Source of the DNA: DTU089 sp964421815
GTDB lineage: Bacteria > Bacillota > Clostridia > Oscillospirales > Acutalibacteraceae
Assembly: GCA_964421815.1 (NCBI GenBank)
Contig: CAYQYT010000005.1
Span: 62,001 to 126,000 of the forward strand
Direction: 5' to 3'
DNA length: 64,000 nucleotides
The position numbers and the translations under genes are program-made. This document shows, piece after piece, positions 57,658 through 64,000 of the stretch. A model generated the notes under the pieces. The model was given only the letters and a program-made list of their open reading frames with translations, made no database searches and was not told the DNA's origin. The number at the start of each line of letters is the position of its first letter. Positions within the stretch are counted from its first letter, which is position 1.

Positions 57658-58479
57658 ATGAAAAGTTATTTTGATATTATCCTATTGAATATAAAAGAAC
57701 ATAAGGATAATATGCATCAAATTATGAAACTGTCCGTGGCAGATTTGAAAAAGACCTACAACGGCTCCGCTTTGGGCTGGGCATGGGCGGTTATTAAACC
57801 GGTTTTTACCATTTTTGTTTATTGGTTTGCCATTTCAATAGGTTTGAGAGGCGGCAAGGGTCCGGATGGCTACCCCTTTATTCTCTGGCTTGTTGCGGGT
57901 ATGGTTTCTTGGTTCTATATGGGGGATCTCATAACAGGCGGAACAACCTGTATAAGACGGTACAGTTATCTTGTAACAAAAATGAAATACCCGGTAATGA
58001 CAATTCCCACTTTCACAAGCATCTCAAATCTTATTGTTCACGTAATACTTGTGGCAGTTGTTATTGTTCTTTTTTGGGTTTGCGGTTATCCGCCCACAAT
58101 TTATCTGTTGCAGTTGCCGGTTTATACGATTTTGATGTTTATGTTCTTTAATGCGTGGGGACTTTTTGCAGGACTTGTTTCTGCTATCGGCAAGGACTTT
58201 TCAAACCTTGTAAAATCCCTTAACATTGCGGTTTTCTGGCTTTCGGGTATTCTCTGGAATATCGAAAACGTTGCGGACAACAAAATTCTTTACAGTTTCT
58301 TGATGCTCAATCCCGTAACATTTATATGCCAAGGCTACAGAAATTGCTTTATAAATCACGTGTGGTTTTTCAATCAACCTAAAAGACTTATGTATTTCCT
58401 GTGTTGGTATGTGATATTGGGCTTTATGTCGATTTGGGCATATAAAAAGCTCCGCAAGGAAATACCCGATGTGCTTTAA
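57658..58479 (+). CDS. ABC-2 type polysaccharide/teichoic acid export permease (TagG/Wzm-like)
   Basis: This 273-residue permease starts at the ATG at 57658, preceded by AAAGGGG. It has about six membrane helices and the family pattern LSVADLKKTYNGSALGWAWAVIKPVFTIFVYW, with a conserved re-entrant GPAF/GxFL-like segment. Such proteins flip lipid-linked teichoic acids, O-antigens or other glycans across the membrane. The ATPase gene follows 16 bp later. Few glycosyltransferases are near, so the polymer may be made elsewhere. Confidence 0.88.
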   Translation: MKSYFDIILLNIKEHKDNMHQIMKLSVADLKKTYNGSALGWAWAVIKPVFTIFVYWFAISIGLRGGKGPDGYPFILWLVAGMVSWFYMGDLITGGTTCIRRYSYLVTKMKYPVMTIPTFTSISNLIVHVILVAVVIVLFWVCGYPPTIYLLQLPVYTILMFMFFNAWGLFAGLVSAIGKDFSNLVKSLNIAVFWLSGILWNIENVADNKILYSFLMLNPVTFICQGYRNCFINHVWFFNQPKRLMYFLCWYVILGFMSIWAYKKLRKEIPDVL

Positions 58480-58495
58480 TTGAAAGGAAACAGCA

Positions 58496-59242
58496 ATGAA
58501 AGATACAGTAATCAGTTTCAATAATGTTACAAAAATTTATAAGCTTTATTCAAGTACAAGAAAAAGGCTTATGGCAGTTTTCTTGAAAAAAATACCCTAT
58601 AAAGAGAAAAAAGCAGTTGATAATATAAACTTTGAAATAAAACGAGGGGATTCCGTAGCCCTTTTCGGTAAAAACGGAGCGGGAAAATCCACGGTTCTTA
58701 AAATGATAACCGGTGTTACATTCCCCACAAGCGGCGAAATAACTGTCAACGGCAGAGTTAGCGCCCTTTTGGAACTTACAAGCGGATTTGATATGGAATT
58801 TTCGGGAAGGGAAAATATCTACCTGAAAGGTCACATTCTCGGCCTTTCCGACAATGAGATAAAAGGGCTTGAAAGTACAATTATTGAATTCTCCGAACTT
58901 GAGGATTATATAGACCAACCTGTGCGTACCTATTCAAGCGGTATGAAATCCCGATTGGGTTTTGCAATAAATGTCAATATCAAGCCGGAAATCCTTATTG
59001 TTGACGAGGCATTGAGCGTGGGTGACACCGCTTTCAGAGTTAAGTGTCAGGAAAAAATTAACGAAATTATTGAGAAAGATAATGTAACGCTTCTTTTTGT
59101 TACCCACCAAACCGCAGTTGCAGAGGAATTCTGCACAAGGGGTATCGTAATGAAGAACGGAAAACTTATTTTCGATGGCGAAGTTCACGAAGCCTCCGAG
59201 TATTACAAAAAAATGTATAACATTAAATCAAAGAAGAAATAA
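58496..59242 (+). CDS. ABC polysaccharide/teichoic acid export ATPase (TagH/Wzt-like)
   Basis: This 248-residue ATPase has the long TagH/Wzt N-terminal segment (NNVTKIYKLYSSTRKRLM) and Walker A GKNGAGKST at residues 58-66. Its signature is YSSGMKSRLGFA, its Walker B is ILIVDEALSVGD, and its switch His is in FVTHQ. It is the partner of the permease at 57658-58479. It lacks the C-terminal carbohydrate-binding domain seen in some Wzt proteins, so it is the short form. A terminator follows. Confidence 0.92.
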   Translation: MKDTVISFNNVTKIYKLYSSTRKRLMAVFLKKIPYKEKKAVDNINFEIKRGDSVALFGKNGAGKSTVLKMITGVTFPTSGEITVNGRVSALLELTSGFDMEFSGRENIYLKGHILGLSDNEIKGLESTIIEFSELEDYIDQPVRTYSSGMKSRLGFAINVNIKPEILIVDEALSVGDTAFRVKCQEKINEIIEKDNVTLLFVTHQTAVAEEFCTRGIVMKNGKLIFDGEVHEASEYYKKMYNIKSKKK

Positions 59243-59245
59243 GAC

Positions 59246-59283
59246 ACAGGGGCTGTAAAAACGAAAGTTTTTACAGCCCCTGT
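59246..59283. terminator. Bidirectional terminator between the exporter operon and the EEP gene
   Basis: A perfect 17-bp stem has arms ACAGGGGCTGTAAAAAC (59246-59262) and 59267-59283 with a GAAA loop. It is the cleanest member of the GGGGCTGTAAAAAC family and lies between convergent genes. Confidence 0.9.
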
Positions 59284-59301
59284 CTTTATTATATATCTGA
59301 A

Positions 59302-60201
59302 TTATTTTATAACAACATCTGCGTAAACGGGGTAGTGGTCGGAAACGAAACGTCCGTCGATGCCCTCTGTAACAACCTTGTACGAAACCGCCTCAAATTT
59401 GTCGTTTATCATAACATAGTCGATAACATCTTTTTCGTGCTTTTCAGGCTTTGTGTCGTGGTATGTACAGTAGTTCATTGTATCGGGCGCAAGGTATTTT
59501 GTATCGTTCAAAACACCGGATTCAACAAATTGTTGATAGTTTTCGCTGCCCTCTTTAACATTCATATCCGCTGTGAAAACTACGGGAATATCACCGAATG
59601 ACTTTGCCTTTTCAACAATAAGGTTGACACTGTTTCTTCTTGCCTCTTCACCGATATGATCAAAGTGACTGTTAACATGTGCATATTTAGCACCGGTTTC
59701 CTTGTTGACGAGAATTGCCCAGGTGCAAACTCTTCTGCAAACCGCATCCCAACCGAAAGAAACCTCGTCGGGAGTTTCGGAGAGCCAAAATGTGCCGCTG
59801 TCCTCAACATCGTATTTGTCCTTGAGATAGAAAACTGCAGAATACTCACCCTCGTTGTCACCGTCATCCCGGCCCACACCAACGTAAGCATATTTTTCGC
59901 CTACTGTCTCTTTAAGTGTTTCCATCCATTCGGGAGTAGCTTCCTGTACACCGATGGAATCCGCCTCGCTGTCAAGCATTGTCTGTGAAACAATACCGAT
60001 TCTGTCCTTCCAGGTGTCAAGACCCACATTGGCACAACGAATGTTAAAACTCATAATTCTCATTTCAATTTCCTCCTTGGGCTCAAAGCCTTGAATAAGC
60101 CTATTGTTTGGTTTGTTGGAAATAATTCCGAACAGGGAAGTGAGCATGGTAATAAATGCCATAATAATTGAACCGATGCCCGTGGCTAAACTGCTCGTCA
60201 T
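59302..60201 (-). CDS. Endonuclease/exonuclease/phosphatase family protein
   Basis: The start at 60201 has a GGAGGG ribosome binding site and gives 299 residues. A hydrophobic stretch at about residues 8-30 may be a membrane anchor or signal. The EEP fold is shown by MRIMSFNIRC, D(S)IGVQEATPEW, the HVNSHFDH strand, FTADMN and the C-terminal DYVMIND and SDHYPVYADV. Characterised relatives include exonuclease III, DNase I, sphingomyelinases and inositol phosphatases. The sequence most resembles the secreted or membrane-associated metal-dependent hydrolases of unknown substrate in gut Clostridia. Confidence 0.88.
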   Translation of the reverse strand: MTSSLATGIGSIIMAFITMLTSLFGIISNKPNNRLIQGFEPKEEIEMRIMSFNIRCANVGLDTWKDRIGIVSQTMLDSEADSIGVQEATPEWMETLKETVGEKYAYVGVGRDDGDNEGEYSAVFYLKDKYDVEDSGTFWLSETPDEVSFGWDAVCRRVCTWAILVNKETGAKYAHVNSHFDHIGEEARRNSVNLIVEKAKSFGDIPVVFTADMNVKEGSENYQQFVESGVLNDTKYLAPDTMNYCTYHDTKPEKHEKDVIDYVMINDKFEAVSYKVVTEGIDGRFVSDHYPVYADVVIK

Positions 60202-60278
60202 TTCGAATCCCTCCAAAAGTATTGATATACATTATAATACCATAAATTGTTGATTTGTCAATAAATAAAGAACAAACA

Positions 60279-60316
60279 GGGGGCTGTAAAAAACTTTCGT
60301 TTTTTTACAGCTCCCC
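60279..60316 (-). terminator. Terminator downstream of the SPFH/NfeD operon
   Basis: GGGGGCTGTAAAAAAC (60279-60294) pairs with 60299-60316 around TTTC. On the reverse strand this is the same family in opposite orientation, with GAAA as the loop. It follows the SPFH gene's stop codon. Confidence 0.85.
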
Positions 60317-60334
60317 AAATTTATTTTAATATTA

Positions 60335-61285
60335 TCAGTCTTTTAAAAACTCTTTAACGCTGCCTGTTACGCCTGCAAGATTTTGTAAATCCGAGGGAAC
60401 AATGATTTTTGTTGATTTTCCGTCCGCTGCTTTTTCAAACGCTTCCATACCTTTAAGAGAAAGGTACTGCTTTGAGGGAGCGGCTTCGTTAATCATTCTG
60501 ATACCCTCTGCCTGTGCTTTCTGGATTGCGATGATGGCATCGGCTTCACCCTCTGCCTCGCGGATTTTTGCTTCCTTAACGGCTTCTGCGTGGAGAATTG
60601 CAGACTGCTTATCGGCTTCCGCTTCAAGAATCTGTGCTTCTTTTTTACCTTCGGCAACAAGGACCTGACTTGCCTTTTCACCCTCTGCACGAAGAATACT
60701 CTCACGGCGTTCACGTTCTGCCTTCATCTGTTTTTCCATGGCATCCTGGATTTCACGAGGGGGAAGAATGTTTTTAAGTTCAACACGGTTAACCTTAATA
60801 CCCCAGGGGTCAGTTGCTTCATCAAGAATACCGCGGATTTTTGCGTTGATTGTGTCACGTGATGTAAGGGTATGGTCAAGTTCCAACTCACCGATAATGT
60901 TACGCAAAGTTGTTGCGGTCAGATTTTCGATAGCGGAAATGGGGTACTCAACGCCGTAGCAGAAAAGTTTGGGGTCGGTAATTTGGAAGAAAACAACCGT
61001 ATCGATCTGCATTGTAACGTTATCTTTTGTAATAACCGGCTGGGGCGGGAAGTCAACAACCTGCTCCTTGAGGGAAACTACCTTTGCAACCTTTTCAATG
61101 AAAGGAATTTTAACGTGGAGTCCCGTGTCCCATGTTGTGAAATACGCACCCAAACGCTCAATAACATAAGCCTTTGACTGTGGAACGATTTTGATGTTTG
61201 CGATAACAAGCAAAACAATCAATGCGAGTACCGCAAAAATCGCAATTAAGCCTACCGAGGCCGAAGCCGAAAGTGTAATGAACAT
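60335..61285 (-). CDS. SPFH/Band 7 (stomatin-like) membrane protein
   Basis: This 316-residue protein has an N-terminal hydrophobic helix (about residues 8-30) and an SPFH domain (SKAYVIERLGAYFTTWDTGLHVKIPFIEKV). A long Ala/Glu-rich coiled coil with repeated EA(E/D)KQ units lies at about residues 190-260. The C-terminal region contains the (S)KIIVPSDLQNL motif of the QmcA/stomatin group. NfeD (61300-61731) is just upstream, the usual partner. These pairs organise membrane microdomains and influence protease activity. The start follows AAAGGAGG. Confidence 0.93.
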   Translation of the reverse strand: MFITLSASASVGLIAIFAVLALIVLLVIANIKIVPQSKAYVIERLGAYFTTWDTGLHVKIPFIEKVAKVVSLKEQVVDFPPQPVITKDNVTMQIDTVVFFQITDPKLFCYGVEYPISAIENLTATTLRNIIGELELDHTLTSRDTINAKIRGILDEATDPWGIKVNRVELKNILPPREIQDAMEKQMKAERERRESILRAEGEKASQVLVAEGKKEAQILEAEADKQSAILHAEAVKEAKIREAEGEADAIIAIQKAQAEGIRMINEAAPSKQYLSLKGMEAFEKAADGKSTKIIVPSDLQNLAGVTGSVKEFLKD

Positions 61286-61299
61286 AAAATTTCCTCCTT

Positions 61300-61731
61300 T
61301 TATAAAATCGGGCGAACAATAAGCTTTACGCCCTCAATTTTAACCACTGTTACGTGTTCTCCTGCGGGGATGGTGCAACCTTCCGCTTCCGACCTTGCCG
61401 TCCAAACGGAACCGCCCACCTTTACAAGACCCGTTGATTCAAGGTTGTTGATATCCTCTGTAACAACAGCCTGTTTGCCTATGTACATATCGGCATTTGT
61501 GGGCTGTTTTTTAGCCTTTGTTATTTTCTTTACTACGGGGCGGGTAACCGCCAGAGCGATTGCCGACACAATAATAAAAACTATTATCTGTGCCACAATG
61601 CTGTCCGTAAAAAATGAAGAAACAAGGGCGGCAAAGGAACCTATTGCGAACCAGATTGTCAGCAGTTGAGCCGTTGCGGCTTCAATTACAACAAACACCG
61701 CAAGCAGAGCAACCCAAATCCAAACCATCAT
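61300..61731 (-). CDS. NfeD family membrane protein
   Basis: This 143-residue protein has two or three membrane helices in its first about 75 residues and a C-terminal OB-fold domain (about residues 85-143, with GLVKVGGSVWTARSE and HVTVVKIEGVKLIVRP). This is the short NfeD1b type that partners a stomatin-like SPFH protein, as the adjacent gene shows. NfeD lacks a protease domain here. It starts on consecutive ATG codons with AAGGTTG upstream, so the ribosome binding site is weak. Confidence 0.9.
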   Translation of the reverse strand: MMVWIWVALLAVFVVIEAATAQLLTIWFAIGSFAALVSSFFTDSIVAQIIVFIIVSAIALAVTRPVVKKITKAKKQPTNADMYIGKQAVVTEDINNLESTGLVKVGGSVWTARSEAEGCTIPAGEHVTVVKIEGVKLIVRPIL

Positions 61732-61830
61732 AAAATCACAACCTTTTTGTCGGTTAATAAAACCTACTCTTTAGTTTGATTATATACGTGTTTTTCCGTA
61801 TTTTCAATAGTTTTTCGCTATATTTTTTAA

Positions 61831-62211
61831 TCATAAAATCGTGCTTAATTTCGGTTCATTTGACTCGATTATATACAGAAGTTCCGCTTTACATTCCTCG
61901 CATCCCGAGATTACCGATTGGTAGTCGGCTTTTTCGGCGGAATAAGTGATTTTATTCAGGAGTTTATCCACCTGGCAGGTGTATTCTCTGCCTATGAGAA
62001 TATTCATACAAAAAATTTTATTTTGCCACTTTCGGTTCATTTGAGCGGTTAAGCGGTTAACCTCATCGCCGTTTTCGGTTATGGCACTTTCCACAACCAT
62101 TTCAACTGTCGTCACCGTTTCTTTGCAGGTACTTTTGACAAAAACAAAGGAGAAAATACCCACACCCACGGAAATAATAATTATTGAAACGGCAATAACA
62201 ATTCTTTTCAT
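61831..62211 (-). CDS. DUF4363 family protein
   Basis: This 126-residue protein has a single N-terminal membrane helix (about residues 4-24) and a helical region containing DEVNRLTAQMNRKWQNKIFCMNIL and then YSAEKADYQSVISGCEECKAELLYIIES, probably extracytoplasmic. The pattern fits the DUF4363 family, which in Clostridia lies next to DUF421 proteins. Function is not known. It begins 1 bp after the DUF421 gene and is co-transcribed with it. Confidence 0.75.
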   Translation of the reverse strand: MKRIVIAVSIIIISVGVGIFSFVFVKSTCKETVTTVEMVVESAITENGDEVNRLTAQMNRKWQNKIFCMNILIGREYTCQVDKLLNKITYSAEKADYQSVISGCEECKAELLYIIESNEPKLSTIL

Positions 62212-62212
62212 T

Positions 62213-62887
62213 TTAATCTTCCTTTTTTAAAATAATATTGTATTTTTTATTTCTGTCAACCGTCATTAAAAGAATGTTTTTAATGTCGTCGGTTTCCCTG
62301 CGTATTTTGGCTTCAACCTCTTTTTCGGTAACGTAGCAGTCCTTGAAAGCACTTCCGATAATTTTGCCGTCAATAACAACCGCACAGGGCAACCCCTGAT
62401 CTTTTTCGGATTTACCGAGATTTTTTAAGGTTACGTTTCTGTTGTCGGGTTTTAAAAGGACCGAGAGAGTGCCGTTGGTTTCAACGATTGCATATTCAAC
62501 CTCGTCTATATCAAAAACATCCTTCTGCCGTAATCCCGACAGGACATCGTTAATTGTAAATCGCAGGGCTTTGAGTTCGTTTTGCAAAAGTTCCCCGTTT
62601 CGTATTATTGTTATGGGCTTTCCCTCGGAAAGATACCGGAGTTTTACAAACTTTCTGTCAATGAGGGAATTGATTATTTCAAAACTTACAAGCAGAAGCA
62701 GGGGAATCAAACTGTTTAACAGGGGAATGTTGTTGTCACTTATGGGCATTGCCGCAATTTCGGAAATGAGAATTGTAATTACAAGTTCCCCGGGTTGAAG
62801 TTGTCCCAGTTGCCTTTTTCCCATCAGACGAACGCAAACGGACACCGCAAAGTATATTATGAATGTTCTTATTATTGTAGATATCAT
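62213..62887 (-). CDS. DUF421 (YetF-like) membrane protein
   Basis: This 224-residue protein has three membrane helices in the first about 85 residues. The conserved N-terminus TFIIYFAVSVCVRLMGKRQLGQLQPGELVITILISEIAA is the hallmark of the YetF/DUF421 family, and the C-terminal domain has KPITIIRNGELL and LRQKDVFDIDEVEYAIVETNGTLSV. Bacillus relatives are spore membrane proteins, and one (2Duf) raises spore heat resistance. The divergent gene at 62965 is GerA-like, which supports a sporulation link, by inference. Confidence 0.88.
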   Translation of the reverse strand: MISTIIRTFIIYFAVSVCVRLMGKRQLGQLQPGELVITILISEIAAMPISDNNIPLLNSLIPLLLLVSFEIINSLIDRKFVKLRYLSEGKPITIIRNGELLQNELKALRFTINDVLSGLRQKDVFDIDEVEYAIVETNGTLSVLLKPDNRNVTLKNLGKSEKDQGLPCAVVIDGKIIGSAFKDCYVTEKEVEAKIRRETDDIKNILLMTVDRNKKYNIILKKED

Positions 62888-62964
62888 ATAATCACCGTTT
62901 TTGTTTTTTCCTTATTTACTTGGAATATACAGTAAAAACAGGGAAAAATAACAATGGTGATTTT

Positions 62965-64000
62965 ATGGAAAATAAAGATAATGCGCTTCTTGAGTTGTCG
63001 GAGTTAAAAGAGGAAAACTACGGGGATGTCAGGGAGAATGCAGTTGAAAACGGAAGGCTTATAAAAGAGGCTTTTAAAGGCAGTTTTGATATTGTTGTAA
63101 AAAAAGGATACTGTGACGGACGGTGCGTTGTCTTTGCAAATTGCGACGGACTTTGCAGTGCCCAAAGAATAGCGGATAATGCAATAAAACCCCTGTTGAC
63201 ATTTAAGGGGGAACTGCCCGAAGAAAAGCCCCTTGACTATATTTGTGACCGCATTATATACAGTACGGAACAGGAAAAGGAAACAAGCCTTGACAAAGCA
63301 ATGCTCCAACTTCTGAGAGGAACCCTTCTCATATTTGTTGAGGGTGAAAAACGCTGTGTAATATTGGGTATGCAGGATTTGCCCGAACGCTCCCTGGAAG
63401 AACCCGACAACGAGGTACAGGAATTCGGTTCAAGGGAGGGGTTTACGGAGAATATAAAAACCAATTTAACCCTTGTGAGAAAAAGACTTTGCACAACAAA
63501 TTTTAAAATAGAAATGAAAGAATCGGGGGATACAAGCAAAACCCGAATACTTCTTTGCTATATGAAGGACAGGGTAAATCCCGATACCCTTGCTGAAGTA
63601 CGAAAACGGCTTGAGTCCGTGGATTTTGATACTGTTTTGGCGGCGGGGTATTTAAGAAAGACCTTTGATACCAAGAGAAAAAGCCTTTTCACAATGGTGG
63701 GGCAGACCCAAAGACCCGATACCCTTGCGGCAAAGGTTTGTGAGGGGAAAATAGGCATACTTGTGGACGGCACCCCATTTGCCCTTGTGGTGCCTCGACT
63801 GTTTATAGAAAATTTTCAAACCCTCGACGATTATATTAACCGCCCCTTTTACGCAAGTTTTATGAGGGGTGTAAGGCTCCTTGCCTTTTTAATCAGCGTA
63901 TTTTTGCCCGGTTCATTTGTTGCGGTGGGACTGTTCCACCAGGAAATGTTCCCTGACGATATGCTGTACAATATAGTCATAATGGAAAGTAACACTCTTT
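62965..64000 (+). CDS. GerA-family spore germination protein (3' end outside the window)
   Basis: The frame is open from the ATG at 62965 to the window end (345 codons visible). The N-terminal region is cytoplasmic, with segments EFGSREGFTENIKTNLTLVRKRL, KLxxFDTxxVLAAGYL and IGILVDGTPFALVVP that mark the GerA/GerAA/SpoVAF family. The first membrane helix starts near residue 305 (LLAFLISVFLPGSFVAVGLFHQEMFPDDML). Members form nutrient-sensing channels in the spore inner membrane, or are SpoVAF when linked to spoVA. Which subtype this is depends on genes beyond the edge. Confidence 0.9.
   Translation, partial: MENKDNALLELSELKEENYGDVRENAVENGRLIKEAFKGSFDIVVKKGYCDGRCVVFANCDGLCSAQRIADNAIKPLLTFKGELPEEKPLDYICDRIIYSTEQEKETSLDKAMLQLLRGTLLIFVEGEKRCVILGMQDLPERSLEEPDNEVQEFGSREGFTENIKTNLTLVRKRLCTTNFKIEMKESGDTSKTRILLCYMKDRVNPDTLAEVRKRLESVDFDTVLAAGYLRKTFDTKRKSLFTMVGQTQRPDTLAAKVCEGKIGILVDGTPFALVVPRLFIENFQTLDDYINRPFYASFMRGVRLLAFLISVFLPGSFVAVGLFHQEMFPDDMLYNIVIMESNTL

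Overview
The window is a chromosomal segment of a low-GC, monoderm anaerobe of the class Clostridia. An Oscillospiraceae/Ruminococcaceae-like gut lineage fits best, but this is an inference from gene content and not a species call. Supporting signs are a Firmicutes-style dcw cluster with mraZ, a MurE with the meso-diaminopimelate DNPR motif, an IspH-ribosomal protein S1 fusion, the NifU-like/GGGtGRT gene pair, a DUF6472 small protein, a SigH-like sigma factor, and a GerA-family spore germination gene at the right edge. Promoters follow TTGACA-N17-TATAAT closely, and most genes have strong GGAGG-type ribosome binding sites. No rRNA, prophage, insertion sequence or CRISPR array was seen.

Layout. 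1-7.7 kb: the end of a penicillin-binding protein, an ABC transporter with a very long extracytoplasmic coiled coil, a TetR regulator, and a secreted dockerin/CAP-domain protein. 7.9-10.5 kb: a ferrous iron uptake operon (feoA, feoB, Cys-rich protein) with two identical-arm operator-like palindromes. 10.6-18.2 kb: a TSUP permease, a large GH63-like hydrolase, and a reverse-strand block of MBOAT and DHHW/AlgX-like genes (surface glycan acylation) plus azlCD. 18.4-24.6 kb: a NifU-like scaffold with a GGGtGRT protein, pduL, two XRE regulators, pncB and a condensation-fold-like protein. 24.7-39.1 kb: the cell wall and division cluster mraZ-rsmH-ftsL-pbp-murE-murF-mraY-ftsW-murG-murA-ftsQ-ftsZ, interrupted by a 109-bp tandem repeat. 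39.3-48.5 kb: polysaccharide deacetylase, ackA, tmcAL, an FAD oxidoreductase, cmk, ispH-rpsA, a sigma factor, and a tRNA-like element ahead of a zinc-ribbon gene. 48.6-64 kb: a secreted LRR/FnIII protein, AGCS and MATE transporters, DUF6472, rlmH, an M23 peptidase, a GH43-like protein with a TagGH-type exporter, an EEP-family protein, NfeD/SPFH, DUF421/DUF4363, and a partial gerA-type gene.

How the genes work together. The dominant theme is the cell envelope: lipid II synthesis (MurE, MurF, MraY, MurG, MurA), septation (FtsL, FtsQ, FtsW, FtsZ, two PBPs), remodelling (M23, polysaccharide deacetylase) and surface glycan export and modification (TagGH-type ABC, MBOAT/DHHW). PduL and AckA together give acetyl-CoA to acetyl phosphate to acetate with ATP formation. 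FeoAB and the NifU-like pair fit an anaerobic iron and iron-sulfur economy.

The most unusual content is non-coding. A family of hairpins of the form GGGGCTGTAAAAAAC-GAAA-GTTTTTTTACAGCCCC sits at transcript ends on both strands. At two sites (5347-5588 and 51460-51807) similar arms are pushed apart around 240-350 bp of nested hairpins, like a MITE whose terminal inverted repeats double as terminators. Other notable elements are the 109-bp tandem repeat inside the dcw cluster, a degenerate tRNA-Arg-like structure with a 16-nt insertion, twin feo operators, and a phased repeat at the mraZ promoter.
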